Source of the DNA: CAYHZL01 sp964361075
Lineage (GTDB): Bacteria; Bacteroidota; Ignavibacteria; UBA10030; UBA8401
DNA length: 28,284 nt
Direction: 5' to 3'
Assembly (NCBI GenBank): GCA_964361075.1
Contig: CAYHZL010000022.1
Span: 1 to 28,284 of the forward strand
Position numbers and translations under genes: made by a program. The notes beneath the pieces were generated by a model. It was given only the letters and a program-made list of their open reading frames with translations. It ran no database searches and was not told where the DNA came from. Below, piece after piece: positions 6,520 to 15,274 of the stretch. Numbering within the stretch: the stretch's first letter is position 1; the number at the start of each line of letters is the position of its first letter.

Positions 6520-9195
6520 ATGAAACAAACGCTCAACGTACTGATTGTATGGTCTGTTTTTGTTGGTAATATTTTTGCGGGGTCGACAGGAAAAATTGCC
6601 GGTAAAGCGATCGATGCAAAAACAAAAGAAGCTCTTGTTGGCGTCAATATTATTATTGATGGAACCAAGTCCGGTGCTTCAACGGATGTTGACGGTAATT
6701 ATAATATTTTAAATGTTCCTCCCGGTGTGTATACTCTTCGTGCATCTGCGATCGGTTATCGTTCGGTAACGGTGACGCAAATACAAGTGTCGGTCGATCT
6801 GACAACACGAATCGATTTTACATTATCGGATGAGACAGTCCAGCTCAATCAGGAAGTTCTTATCATCGCGCAGCGTCCCATCGTCCAAAAAGATTTAACG
6901 TCAACTTCGTCCAAAGTCAGTGCTGATCAGATCAAAGCATTTCCGGTGGAGGATGTTGCAGGACTTGTTAATTTGCAAGCGGGAGTTGTGGAAGGACATT
7001 TTCGCGGGGGACGTTCCGGAGAAGTTCTCTATTTAATAGATGGTATTCCAGTTACAGATTCCTACTCCGGCGGTGCGGGTGTTACTGCTGAAAACCATAC
7101 GATTCAAGAACTCGAAATTATCAGCGGTACATTTAATGCTGAATACGGACAGGCTATGTCCGGTGTTGTCAATCAAATTACAAAAGATGGATCGGATAAA
7201 TATTCTGCAAGTATTTCTGCGTATGGTGGTGATTATATAAGTAAACGAAAGAACATGTTCCTCAATCCGAATGCTGTTCGTAATGGAGACCTTACAACTC
7301 CTTTACAGCCGACGGATGAGTACAATCATATCAGCCCGACAGATATTTATGATTTGCAAGGAACAATCAGCGGTCCGTTGATCGGCTCCGATGTTACATT
7401 CATTTTGTCCGGGAGAAATTATACTAACGCAGGTTATTTGTATGGTAGAAGAATTTTTAATCCCACTGATTCTGCAAACTTTAGTTCTAACAATCCGTTG
7501 CAATGGTACAGAGGTGCAACGGGGGATAATAGTTATGTTTCAATGAATAACGAGCGGCGATATACGCTGCAGGGTAAAATTTCCATTCGGTTGTTTGGTA
7601 CTGACAAATTGCGTTTTTCATACGTTGGACAAAATCGAGAATGGAGAAACTACGATCATCAATACAAATATGATCCTGATGGCGCTTACAAGAATTTCTC
7701 AAAAGGAACTCTTGCAAGCGTCAACTATGTCAATGTTATCAGTTCACAAACATTTTGGGAAACAAGTGCAGCGTATTATAAAACTACAGAACAATCATTT
7801 GTCTATGAGAATCCTTATGATTCTCATTTCCCGGTGTACACACGCAAACGTCAGTCCAGCGGTTCGGCATTTCTTACCGGCGGAGCTGAAGATGTGCACC
7901 AGAATAGAGAGCTTCGGAATTGGCTGATAAAGGGGGATTATATCAGTCAGATCGATAATCACCATCAGGTAAAAATAGGATTCGATGGGAAGCAATATCG
8001 TTTATGGATCAATAATTTTGGAATCCAGAACGATCAAACAACCAATTATATTCCGCAGCCTGTGTACTATGGGCGATCAGATTTTGCCAGCACCATTATT
8101 CGCCCGGTACAAGGTGCGCTGTATGCACAGGATAAAATGGAGTATGAAAGTTTTATTGTGAATATAGGAATGCGGTTTGATTATTTTGATTCAAAAGCAA
8201 ACGTGTTGACCGAGCAGTTAAAATTAAATAGAGTGGCTAGTCAAAAATCTGCCGATCCGGAATTTCAGATGAGTCCTCGATTCGGTCTTGCATTTCCGAT
8301 CACCGATCAAGGTGCTTTGCATTTATCGTATGGTCATTTTTTTCAAATACCACAATTTGATCTCTTATATCTGAATCCCTCTTACAACATCAATGCCACA
8401 GAAGCATTTCAGGTTGGAAATCCTGGACTTCGTTCAGAACGAACTGTTGCGTATGAACTTGGTTTACAACAGCAGGTTGCAGAAGATATCGGTGTGGATG
8501 TTACAATTTTTTATAAAGACGTTCGCAATCTTATCGGCACGCAAATCTTTGATATCGGCAACGGTAATAAGTATGCTCAATACGTAAATCAAGATTACGG
8601 CAACACACGTGGATTTATTCTCTCACTGGAAAAACGATTGCGCGATGGTTTTGGTGCAACATTGGATTATACTTTTCAGATAGTAAAAGGAAATGCTTCC
8701 GATCCTAATTCAGTGTACCTTGACAATCAATCAGATCCGCCGCGAGAGAGCCAACGTCAACTCGCTCCGCTTGATTGGGATAGACGTCATTCACTCAATG
8801 TTTCGTTGACTTTTGGTCAACAAGATAATAATACAATCACTGCGATTGGCAAACTCGGCAGCGGATTACCGTACACACCGTCAATCCAAAATCAGAGAAC
8901 AGGTTTGGTCAACAGCGAAAACCGTCCGATGATGTATACTGTTGATCTCTACGCAACGAAATATTTAAAAGCGATGGGATACTCTGTTAGTATCTTTGCA
9001 AAAGTATATAATCTTTTTGATACAGAAAATGAACTGAATATTTTTACTGATACTGGTCGGGCAAATTACAGTATCCAGTCCGGGTATTCAGGTCGGCCGC
9101 GAGGTGTGAATTCAATTGAGGAATACTATACGCGTCCTGATTTTTATTCTGCTCCTCGTCAGATAGTTGCAGGATTTGAACTCAATATCAATTAA
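6520..9195 (+). CDS. TonB-dependent outer-membrane receptor with carboxypeptidase-regulatory-like domain
   Basis: This 891-residue outer-membrane receptor is predicted to import a ligand energised by TonB-ExbBD. It shows a signal peptide (about 1-21), a CarboxypepD_reg-like domain (about 24-105; GKAIDAKTKEALVGVNIIID... TDVDGNYNILNVPPGVY), a plug domain (about 115-225; FRGGRSGEVLYLIDGIPVTD and EIISGTFNAEYGQAMSGVVN) and a long beta-barrel ending GFELNIN. The N-domain is shared with SusC-type receptors, but no SusD-like lipoprotein gene follows. Instead the next gene, nine bases on, encodes a large exported protein. No clear Shine-Dalgarno precedes the ATG. Context suggests transport of a mannose-containing oligosaccharide, but substrate cannot be told from the sequence. 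Confidence 0.92.
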   Translation: MKQTLNVLIVWSVFVGNIFAGSTGKIAGKAIDAKTKEALVGVNIIIDGTKSGASTDVDGNYNILNVPPGVYTLRASAIGYRSVTVTQIQVSVDLTTRIDFTLSDETVQLNQEVLIIAQRPIVQKDLTSTSSKVSADQIKAFPVEDVAGLVNLQAGVVEGHFRGGRSGEVLYLIDGIPVTDSYSGGAGVTAENHTIQELEIISGTFNAEYGQAMSGVVNQITKDGSDKYSASISAYGGDYISKRKNMFLNPNAVRNGDLTTPLQPTDEYNHISPTDIYDLQGTISGPLIGSDVTFILSGRNYTNAGYLYGRRIFNPTDSANFSSNNPLQWYRGATGDNSYVSMNNERRYTLQGKISIRLFGTDKLRFSYVGQNREWRNYDHQYKYDPDGAYKNFSKGTLASVNYVNVISSQTFWETSAAYYKTTEQSFVYENPYDSHFPVYTRKRQSSGSAFLTGGAEDVHQNRELRNWLIKGDYISQIDNHHQVKIGFDGKQYRLWINNFGIQNDQTTNYIPQPVYYGRSDFASTIIRPVQGALYAQDKMEYESFIVNIGMRFDYFDSKANVLTEQLKLNRVASQKSADPEFQMSPRFGLAFPITDQGALHLSYGHFFQIPQFDLLYLNPSYNINATEAFQVGNPGLRSERTVAYELGLQQQVAEDIGVDVTIFYKDVRNLIGTQIFDIGNGNKYAQYVNQDYGNTRGFILSLEKRLRDGFGATLDYTFQIVKGNASDPNSVYLDNQSDPPRESQRQLAPLDWDRRHSLNVSLTFGQQDNNTITAIGKLGSGLPYTPSIQNQRTGLVNSENRPMMYTVDLYATKYLKAMGYSVSIFAKVYNLFDTENELNIFTDTGRANYSIQSGYSGRPRGVNSIEEYYTRPDFYSAPRQIVAGFELNIN

Positions 9196-9204
9196 AGAAC
9201 TTTT

Positions 9205-12200
9205 ATGAAAAATTGTATTTCAGTATGTCGGCACTGTTTTATCTTGCTGACTATTTTTACAAGTTCGATTTTCGCTCAACAAAAATTTATTGATCCGAGC
9301 AAGGGCAGCATCAATTATACCAAAAAAGGGATTATGGATGGCAATCTCGTTCGTACCATTTTTCTTAATCATGGTGAAGTTGGTCATTGGCCTGACAGTC
9401 CCTCGGGTGAATGGCCGAAAGGAAGTGGGCATCAATACGTAGACGGTATTTCTGTCATAGTACAGGCAGAGACAAAAGACAACACGAATGCAACCATTCA
9501 TCCGCTTGAAACAAATTATCGCGAATTTATCAGAAAAGATCCTGTCTCAAAAATACCGTGGGGTTGGGAGCCGCTTCCCGGATATGCAAATCCTACGCAG
9601 GATGAACCGGCGATGAGCAATAAACCTTCAACGTGGCCTTCGTTTTGGCCCGATCGTTCCACCGAGTGGAATGGATTATGGAATGGTTTTTTTGGTCGTG
9701 GAATTCAGAATGCAGATCTTGAAACATACTTTAGAATGGATGATGCCGCAGATAAACAGTATCGCTATTTTCCAATTGCCTCGGATACAACACGCGGTGG
9801 TTTAGGTTTGCAGGTTGCGGTACGAGGATTTCAATGGTCTCAAGTTCTTGCTGCGGATGTAATATTTTGGTATTACGAAATAACAAATATCTCTGATCGT
9901 GATTACACCAAAGTTGTCTTCGCACAATATGTCGATTGGGGAATTGGCGGAACAGACGATTCAAGTGATGATAGAGGACTCTTTGATAAAGAATTAGATA
10001 TCGCGTATGCATTTGATGGTGACGGAGTCGGCTCTCCAGGTAGATGGTCGCCTGTTGGGTACGCGGGATACGCATTTCTTGAAAGTCCAGGTATCACAAA
10101 AGATTCTCTCGGAAATCCGCAAAATGTTGATGATGATGATGATGGAATTGTTGATGAGAGCAGAGACAACGATGCCGGTACAAAAATTGTCGGCAAAGCG
10201 AATGTTATTTCAGAACTCAATGCGCGGTGCAACATTCCTAAGTTTTTACGTTTTTATAATTATTCAAAGATAGAAGACATTCCTGCTGTTCAACAAGGTT
10301 ACTGGTGGACCGGCGATGAAAATGCAAATTGGCGCGGCTACACCGACCTTAACAATAATGGACACTGGGATGAAGGTGAGCCACTGAATGATGATGTTGG
10401 AGGCGATGGTTTATCTCCATTCGATCCGAATTATCCCGGTCCGGATCCGGATGGAAGCCAGGGAGATGGAAAACCAGAACAAGGCGAACCGAATTTCGGT
10501 GCCCTTGATAAAGATGAATCCGATCAAATTGGTTTGACAGGATTCAGTATTTTTCACGTGCACTTTTACGAACTTCAGGACGACGAACAAAACTGGAATG
10601 TGCTTACAACTCCGATTGATACCACGGGCTTTCAACAACTTAATGATGTGAATCTTGGAATGTATTTTTCTGCCGGCGCACGAGCAGATAAAAAGACCGG
10701 ATTTCCCGGCAATCTTTTCCCGCTTCGAAAATTACAGACAGAACGATTTTCAATGGCAATGTTGTTCGGGAATGATCGCAATGATCTGTTACGACGGAAG
10801 AAGACAGTTCAACAAATTTATAATGCGAATTATCGTTTTGCGAAACCGCCCGACAAACCAATTCTCACTGCTGTTCCGGGCGATCATAAAGTTACACTCT
10901 ACTGGGACAGCCATGCAGAACGATCATACGATCCGTTTCTTCAGAAATTTGATTTTGAGGGATACAAAATTTATCGAAGTACGGAACCGAGTTTTCTAGA
11001 AAATTTAACAATCACTGATGCGTACGGCAAAGTAACATTTCGTAAACCGATCGCCCAATTTGATCTTGTTGATAGTATAAAAGGTTTACATCCGATCGAC
11101 ATTAATGGTGTGAAATTCGATCTTGGTTCTGAAACCGGTCTTCGACACACCTACGTCGATATTGATGTTCAAAATGGACAAACGTACTATTATGCCGTTG
11201 TTTCATACGATCAAGGTTTTTACACAAGAACCACTGATGGGAAAGAAGATGGCATTGCGCCGTCAGAATGTACGAGCATCATTCGTGCAGATCTGAGTGG
11301 TAATACAAAACCCGATATCAATACTGCTGTTGTTACTCCTCGCGCCCCATCTTCGGGATACGTTGAACCTGGTATTGATGGAGGAATACTTCATAATGGT
11401 CCGGGGACAGGAAGTTTTTCAATCGCGGTCTTGAATCCCGACTCTATACAAAACGGACATACCTATCGAGTAACATTTGAAAATTCCTCGCCATTTCAAA
11501 ATAACAGTAAGCCGTATTTTATTGTTCGAGATGAAACAGCGGGAAAAACTTTCGGCGATAAAAAACAAGTTGTTAGTAATCCGGAAGAAACTTCTATCGT
11601 AGATGGATTTATTGGTTATGTGAAAAATGATGCAAGCATTAGTGTAGTAAGCGATAAATCCGGATGGAAAACCGGTTCGTCAAATGTTATTGTGAAAATC
11701 AATTCTCTTGAAACCGATCCTGCATATTCGACAGTGGCGGTGAAGTATCCCGCTGATTTCGAGATTCGATTTTTCAATCAGGTCGTTGATACTTCCACGC
11801 AGACAGGATTTTTTGATCCGCAGATTCCGACTAAGTTTACGATTTGGAATAGTACGGAAAACAGAAAAGCACAATTTGTTCTTCAGGACAACCGAAATGA
11901 TTCATCATTAGCTCCGGGAAATTCTGCAGTCATAGTTGTCGGTGATAGTTTGGGTAAACCGGCGCAAAGCGGTAATTATCGTGCAGTGTGGAAAATCAAA
12001 ATGTTTATTGATACTCTTGCAGGCACATTAAAATTACCTCAGTCGAATGATGTCTATAATTTTGTGGTCACAAAACCTTTCCGCAGCGGAGAGTCTTTCC
12101 AATTTAAAATGAAAAGCTCTCTTGTTGATCCGAAAAAAGCAAAATCTGATCTGGATAAAGTTGCTGTTGTTCCAAATCCGTATGTCGGGGCAGCGTCGTG

Positions 12201-12465
12201 GGAACCGCAAAATCTTTTCAGAACTGGAAGAGGAGAGCGGCGCGTACAGTTTATTAATCTTCCGGCACGGTGTACGATTCGTATTTATTCCGTGAGCGGA
12301 AATTTAGTGCACACATTAATCCACGATAGTAATATTGACAATGGACAAGAGCCGTGGAATCTCGTTTCCAAAGACGGAATGGATATCAGCTATGGCGTAT
12401 ATATTTTTCACGTTGATGCACCGGGCATTGGCGAAAAAATTGGAAAGTTTGCGGTCGTTAAATAG
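9205..12465 (+). CDS. large exported protein with Ca-binding-like loops, FnIII-like and sorting-like C-terminal domain
   Basis: This 1086-residue protein has a signal peptide (1-25, ending SSIFAQ). Acidic Asp/Gly/Asn loops resembling thrombospondin-3 or EF-hand calcium sites occur near 308-320 (DDDDDGIVDE) and 380-395 (DLNNNGHWDEGEP). A fibronectin-III-like domain lies at about 548-670 (KPILTAVPGDHKVTLYWD... YYYAVVSYDQG). The last 100 residues (VVPNPYVGA... YGVYIFHVDA...GKFAVVK) look like a T9SS/FlgD-type C-terminal sandwich. I recognise no catalytic domain. It starts nine bases after the TonB receptor stop, so the two are probably co-translated and may form one surface complex. A SusD-like, ligand-capturing role is inference from position only; there is no TPR-like SusD sequence. 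Confidence 0.85.
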   Translation: MKNCISVCRHCFILLTIFTSSIFAQQKFIDPSKGSINYTKKGIMDGNLVRTIFLNHGEVGHWPDSPSGEWPKGSGHQYVDGISVIVQAETKDNTNATIHPLETNYREFIRKDPVSKIPWGWEPLPGYANPTQDEPAMSNKPSTWPSFWPDRSTEWNGLWNGFFGRGIQNADLETYFRMDDAADKQYRYFPIASDTTRGGLGLQVAVRGFQWSQVLAADVIFWYYEITNISDRDYTKVVFAQYVDWGIGGTDDSSDDRGLFDKELDIAYAFDGDGVGSPGRWSPVGYAGYAFLESPGITKDSLGNPQNVDDDDDGIVDESRDNDAGTKIVGKANVISELNARCNIPKFLRFYNYSKIEDIPAVQQGYWWTGDENANWRGYTDLNNNGHWDEGEPLNDDVGGDGLSPFDPNYPGPDPDGSQGDGKPEQGEPNFGALDKDESDQIGLTGFSIFHVHFYELQDDEQNWNVLTTPIDTTGFQQLNDVNLGMYFSAGARADKKTGFPGNLFPLRKLQTERFSMAMLFGNDRNDLLRRKKTVQQIYNANYRFAKPPDKPILTAVPGDHKVTLYWDSHAERSYDPFLQKFDFEGYKIYRSTEPSFLENLTITDAYGKVTFRKPIAQFDLVDSIKGLHPIDINGVKFDLGSETGLRHTYVDIDVQNGQTYYYAVVSYDQGFYTRTTDGKEDGIAPSECTSIIRADLSGNTKPDINTAVVTPRAPSSGYVEPGIDGGILHNGPGTGSFSIAVLNPDSIQNGHTYRVTFENSSPFQNNSKPYFIVRDETAGKTFGDKKQVVSNPEETSIVDGFIGYVKNDASISVVSDKSGWKTGSSNVIVKINSLETDPAYSTVAVKYPADFEIRFFNQVVDTSTQTGFFDPQIPTKFTIWNSTENRKAQFVLQDNRNDSSLAPGNSAVIVVGDSLGKPAQSGNYRAVWKIKMFIDTLAGTLKLPQSNDVYNFVVTKPFRSGESFQFKMKSSLVDPKKAKSDLDKVAVVPNPYVGAASWEPQNLFRTGRGERRVQFINLPARCTIRIYSVSGNLVHTLIHDSNIDNGQEPWNLVSKDGMDISYGVYIFHVDAPGIGEKIGKFAVVK

Positions 12466-12481
12466 TTCTCATTGTTATTTG

Positions 12482-12645
12482 TAGGACAGACATTCCTGCA
12501 ATGCAGTCAGGTTAGCGAATAGTCACACTGAGCGACGTTCCGACAGTGCTTCGACTCATCCTAAAAAACAGGATTCGCTCAGCATGACTGTCGGAACGGA
12601 GTCGAAGTGCATCCTTAACCTGACAACATTGGACATTCCTGTCTA
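12482..12645. repeat. composite nested palindromic repeat
   Basis: Several complementary arm pairs are nested: TCAGGTTA (12507-12514) / TAACCTGA (12616-12623); GTCACACTGAGCG (12522-12534) / CGCTCAGCATGAC (12576-12588, 11 of 13); GTTCCGACAGT (12537-12547) / ACTGTCGGAAC (12587-12597, perfect); ATCCT / AGGAT (12558-12574). GGACAGACATTCCTG (12483) and GGACATTCCTGTCT (12631) form related outer sequences. The interlocking arms suggest one repeat inserted in another. With the next palindrome it fills most of the 312-base gap before the PorV-like gene. Confidence 0.7.
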
Positions 12646-12665
12646 TCAAAAAATTTTAGAAAAAC

Positions 12666-12729
12666 GTCAGACAAGCCACAAAGTGTCCCAAAGGGATCCC
12701 TTCGGGAATGACTTCGCCAAATGTCTGAC
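12666..12729. repeat. GTCA...TGAC palindromic element
   Basis: The perfect ends GTCAGACA (12666-12673) and TGTCTGAC (12722-12729) enclose a core palindrome TCCCAAAGGGA / TCCCTTCGGGA (12686-12707, 10 of 11). The right end contains the ATG at 12721 that gives a false upstream start for the next gene. Confidence 0.75.
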
Positions 12730-12777
12730 CCACATTGTTTTTCGCGTTTTTCCGAGATTTCTAAAAAGGAAAGGAAT

Positions 12778-13815
12778 ATGAAGAAACGATCATTAATACT
12801 TACAATATTTTTCCTTTGCGTGGTTATCAATCTCTATTCGCAAGCTGTAAATAAAAATGTTTCAAAATCGGGAACAACAGCCGGAACGTTTTTAGAAATT
12901 CCTATTGGCGCGCGCGCGGTATCACTTGGTTCAGCATATTCGGGTATTGCTGATGATGCATCAAGTTTATATTGGAATCCTGCCGGAGCTGCACGATTGA
13001 CGCAATCCGATGTTCTCTTTTCACATTCCAACTGGATTGCTGATATCGGTTTTGATTATGCTGCTGTTGCTGTTCCGGTTGGCTCGTTCGGGACATTAGG
13101 ATTAAGCATTACTGCGTTGACAATGGCTGATATGGCCGTGCGAACAATCGAAAAACCTGAAGGCACAGGCGAAATCTTTAGTGCATCAAGCGTTGCTGTC
13201 GGGGCTCATTATGCAAGAAATTTATCTGATCGATTTTCAATCGGTTTCACCGCGAAGTATATTCAAGAAACAATTTGGCATATGAGCGCACAAGCTTTTG
13301 CTCTTGATATTGGAGTGTTATACACAACAGAATTTTTTAATAACATGAAAATTGGTGCACGCATTTCCAATTTTGGTACAGATCTAAAAATGTCCGGCCG
13401 CGATGCGAGAATGTTCGAACGTGTTGATGCCCAAAAAATGGGAAGCAACGACCGCATCCCCGTGAACATAGAAATGGATACATGGTCGCTTCCGCTCAAC
13501 TTTCAATTTGGTATCGCTACTGATATCTTTCGTTCCGACATACATCAGTTGACCATCGCTGTCGATGCTTTGCATCCTAGCGATAACTATGAAAGCATCA
13601 ATGTCGGAATGGAATATCGATTCTTTGATGCGTTTGCTGTGCGCGGCGGATTTCGTTCGTTGGGTCTTGCAGATCGCGAAGGAGGGCTTTCTCTCGGTGC
13701 AGGTATTAAAGGCAACTTGTTCGGCGGAGGAACCGATGCACGACTCGATTACGCATATTCTGATTACGGACGGTTGAAAGCAACAAGTGTTATTACTCTT
13801 TCTGTTTCATTCTGA
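12778..13815 (+). CDS. PorV/PorQ-family outer-membrane protein
   Basis: This 345-residue predicted beta-barrel has a signal peptide (about 1-22, ending NLYSQ). It carries the family's N-terminal signature at 32-70: GTTAGTFLEIPIGARAVSLG, then AYSGIADDASSLYWNPAG. Alternating barrel-like strands run to a C-terminal ...VITLSVSF ending in Phe. I start at the ATG at 12778, which has an AAGGAAAGGA Shine-Dalgarno, rather than at 12721 in repeat DNA. PorV of the T9SS shuttles cargo to the sortase PorU and related proteins occur in many copies per genome. Located between a receptor/exported-protein pair and an ABC importer, this copy may serve surface display or substrate passage for this locus only (inference). 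Its stop overlaps the next start by one base. Confidence 0.88.
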   Translation: MKKRSLILTIFFLCVVINLYSQAVNKNVSKSGTTAGTFLEIPIGARAVSLGSAYSGIADDASSLYWNPAGAARLTQSDVLFSHSNWIADIGFDYAAVAVPVGSFGTLGLSITALTMADMAVRTIEKPEGTGEIFSASSVAVGAHYARNLSDRFSIGFTAKYIQETIWHMSAQAFALDIGVLYTTEFFNNMKIGARISNFGTDLKMSGRDARMFERVDAQKMGSNDRIPVNIEMDTWSLPLNFQFGIATDIFRSDIHQLTIAVDALHPSDNYESINVGMEYRFFDAFAVRGGFRSLGLADREGGLSLGAGIKGNLFGGGTDARLDYAYSDYGRLKATSVITLSVSF

Positions 13816-15119
13816 TGAGAACATTATTTTTTGCACTGTCATACTTTTTATTTTTTTTTACAGGATGTTCGAAAGAACGTACTCAAGAGACTTCCACATC
13901 CACTGAAATTGTAACCCTTACCTATTGGCCCGCCCCGAATCCACAGGAAGTTCAACTTGCCGATTCAATCGTAAAAGAATGGAACCGCGTGCATCCGAAG
14001 ATACAAGTGAGAATGCAGCCGATTCCCGTCAGTCAATCCAGCGAAGAAGTCTTGCTTGCCGCAATTGCGGGAAGAACTACGCCCGATGTCTGTTCCAACA
14101 TTTGGCCTGGTGCGCTTGCCGAGTTCACTCGTCTTGGAGGATTAATCGATCTTGATCGCTTCTCTGATTTTGATTCTATGATCATTAGTAGAACACCGAA
14201 AGAAGTGGTCGAATCATTGCGTGACCCGAACGGTCATTTCTATCAGATGCCGTGGAAAACGAATCCGGTGATGATGTTCTATAATAAAAGATTATTTGAG
14301 GTAAGCGGAGTGTTGAACGTTCCGCGAACGTACTCCGAATTTTTTGAATCGGCAAAAAAAGTTACGCGCGATACAGACGGCGATGGGCAGACAGACATTT
14401 GGATGGGAGAACGGGATATCCGTCCGATCTGGTGGCAGCGTTGGTTTGACTATTATTGTTTTTATATCGCCGCATCCAATGGAAAAACATTTTTCGTGAA
14501 TGGTGAACCGAGTCTGGATCAGGAAGCGTCGTCAAAGGTGTTGGAATTTTTCAGAACCTGTTATTCGGAAAATTATTTCCCGCATACATTTTTTCAGGGA
14601 GGCGATCCATTCTTGTTGGAACGGAAAGCAACAAATTTTGCAGGTCCGTGGCAGATAGCAACACTTCAAACATTAGCGCCGAACCTTCGATATGGTGTTG
14701 CACCAATCCCTGTTCCCGATAACCATCAAGGTCCTGTGCATACGTACGGTGATTACAAGAATATCGCAATTTTCAGTACAACGAAACATCCGAAAGAGGC
14801 ATGGGAGTTTGTAAAATATCTTGTTCAGGCAAAATACGATCTGATGCTTCTGCAAATCGCAAATCAAATCCCGATACGGTACGATCTGTTGTCGAATCCT
14901 GTGTTCGCGGACTATTTCAAAAAAAATCCAACGATGATCGAATTTGCACAGCAGGCGGTCTACACACGAAGTGTTGATGCCGCCCCAGATCTGAAAGAAA
15001 TCTTTGATGCAATCTCACAGGAATATGAAGCGAGTGCGGTTTATGGCAGAAAATCTCCGATTGAAGCAACTCGGTCGGCTCAAAAACGGATCAAAGTGAT
15101 TGTTGATTGGAACAAATGA
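13815..15119 (+). CDS. sugar ABC transporter substrate-binding lipoprotein
   Basis: This 434-residue protein is the extracytoplasmic receptor of a carbohydrate ABC importer (family 1 solute-binding protein, MalE/UgpB-like). The signal peptide ends in a lipobox, FTGC, with Cys18 as the lipidation site. Family features include TLTYWPAPNPQE, WNRVHPKIQVRMQPIP, the hinge region with MPWKTNPVMMFYNKRLFE, and KHPKEAWEFVKYL. The aromatic-rich stretch IWWQRWFDYYCFYIAA fits a sugar-binding cleft. It overlaps the PorV-like gene by one base and precedes two permease genes across a 155-base gap filled with hairpins. Substrate is not readable; mannosides are suggested by the downstream GH2 gene. Confidence 0.93.
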   Translation: MRTLFFALSYFLFFFTGCSKERTQETSTSTEIVTLTYWPAPNPQEVQLADSIVKEWNRVHPKIQVRMQPIPVSQSSEEVLLAAIAGRTTPDVCSNIWPGALAEFTRLGGLIDLDRFSDFDSMIISRTPKEVVESLRDPNGHFYQMPWKTNPVMMFYNKRLFEVSGVLNVPRTYSEFFESAKKVTRDTDGDGQTDIWMGERDIRPIWWQRWFDYYCFYIAASNGKTFFVNGEPSLDQEASSKVLEFFRTCYSENYFPHTFFQGGDPFLLERKATNFAGPWQIATLQTLAPNLRYGVAPIPVPDNHQGPVHTYGDYKNIAIFSTTKHPKEAWEFVKYLVQAKYDLMLLQIANQIPIRYDLLSNPVFADYFKKNPTMIEFAQQAVYTRSVDAAPDLKEIFDAISQEYEASAVYGRKSPIEATRSAQKRIKVIVDWNK

Positions 15120-15134
15120 AAAAAAATAAATCAT

Positions 15135-15154
15135 CCCCACAGCAAGCTGCGGGG
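15135..15154 (+). terminator. GC-rich hairpin after the binding-protein gene
   Basis: CCCCACAGC (15135-15143) and GCTGCGGGG (15146-15154) are complementary at 8 of 9 positions with a two-base gap. The following TATTTG is a poor T-run. It may be an attenuator or an mRNA-stabilising stem rather than a full terminator. Confidence 0.5.
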
Positions 15155-15164
15155 TATTTGCTAC

Positions 15165-15223
15165 GTCACCCTGAACTTGTTTCAGGGTCTACGTTATAGA
15201 TGCCGAAACAAGTTCGGCATGAC
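15165..15223. repeat. GTCA...TGAC palindromic element between binding-protein and permease genes
   Basis: The left arm GTCACCCTGAACTTGTTTCA (from 15165) is complementary to the right arm CCGAAACAAGTTCGGCATGAC (to 15223) apart from a few mismatches. It ends in GTCA / TGAC like the other palindromes here. Immediately downstream is another short perfect pair, ACGACGC / GCGTCGT (15234-15249). Confidence 0.8.
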
Positions 15224-15274
15224 GATCCATAATACGACGCAAGCGTCGTGGTATTATATCCAAGAGAGAATAAA

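Noticed and set aside
10128..10145. Short GAT triplet run
   Set aside because: It encodes an acidic calcium-binding-like loop and is too short to be considered a variable microsatellite.
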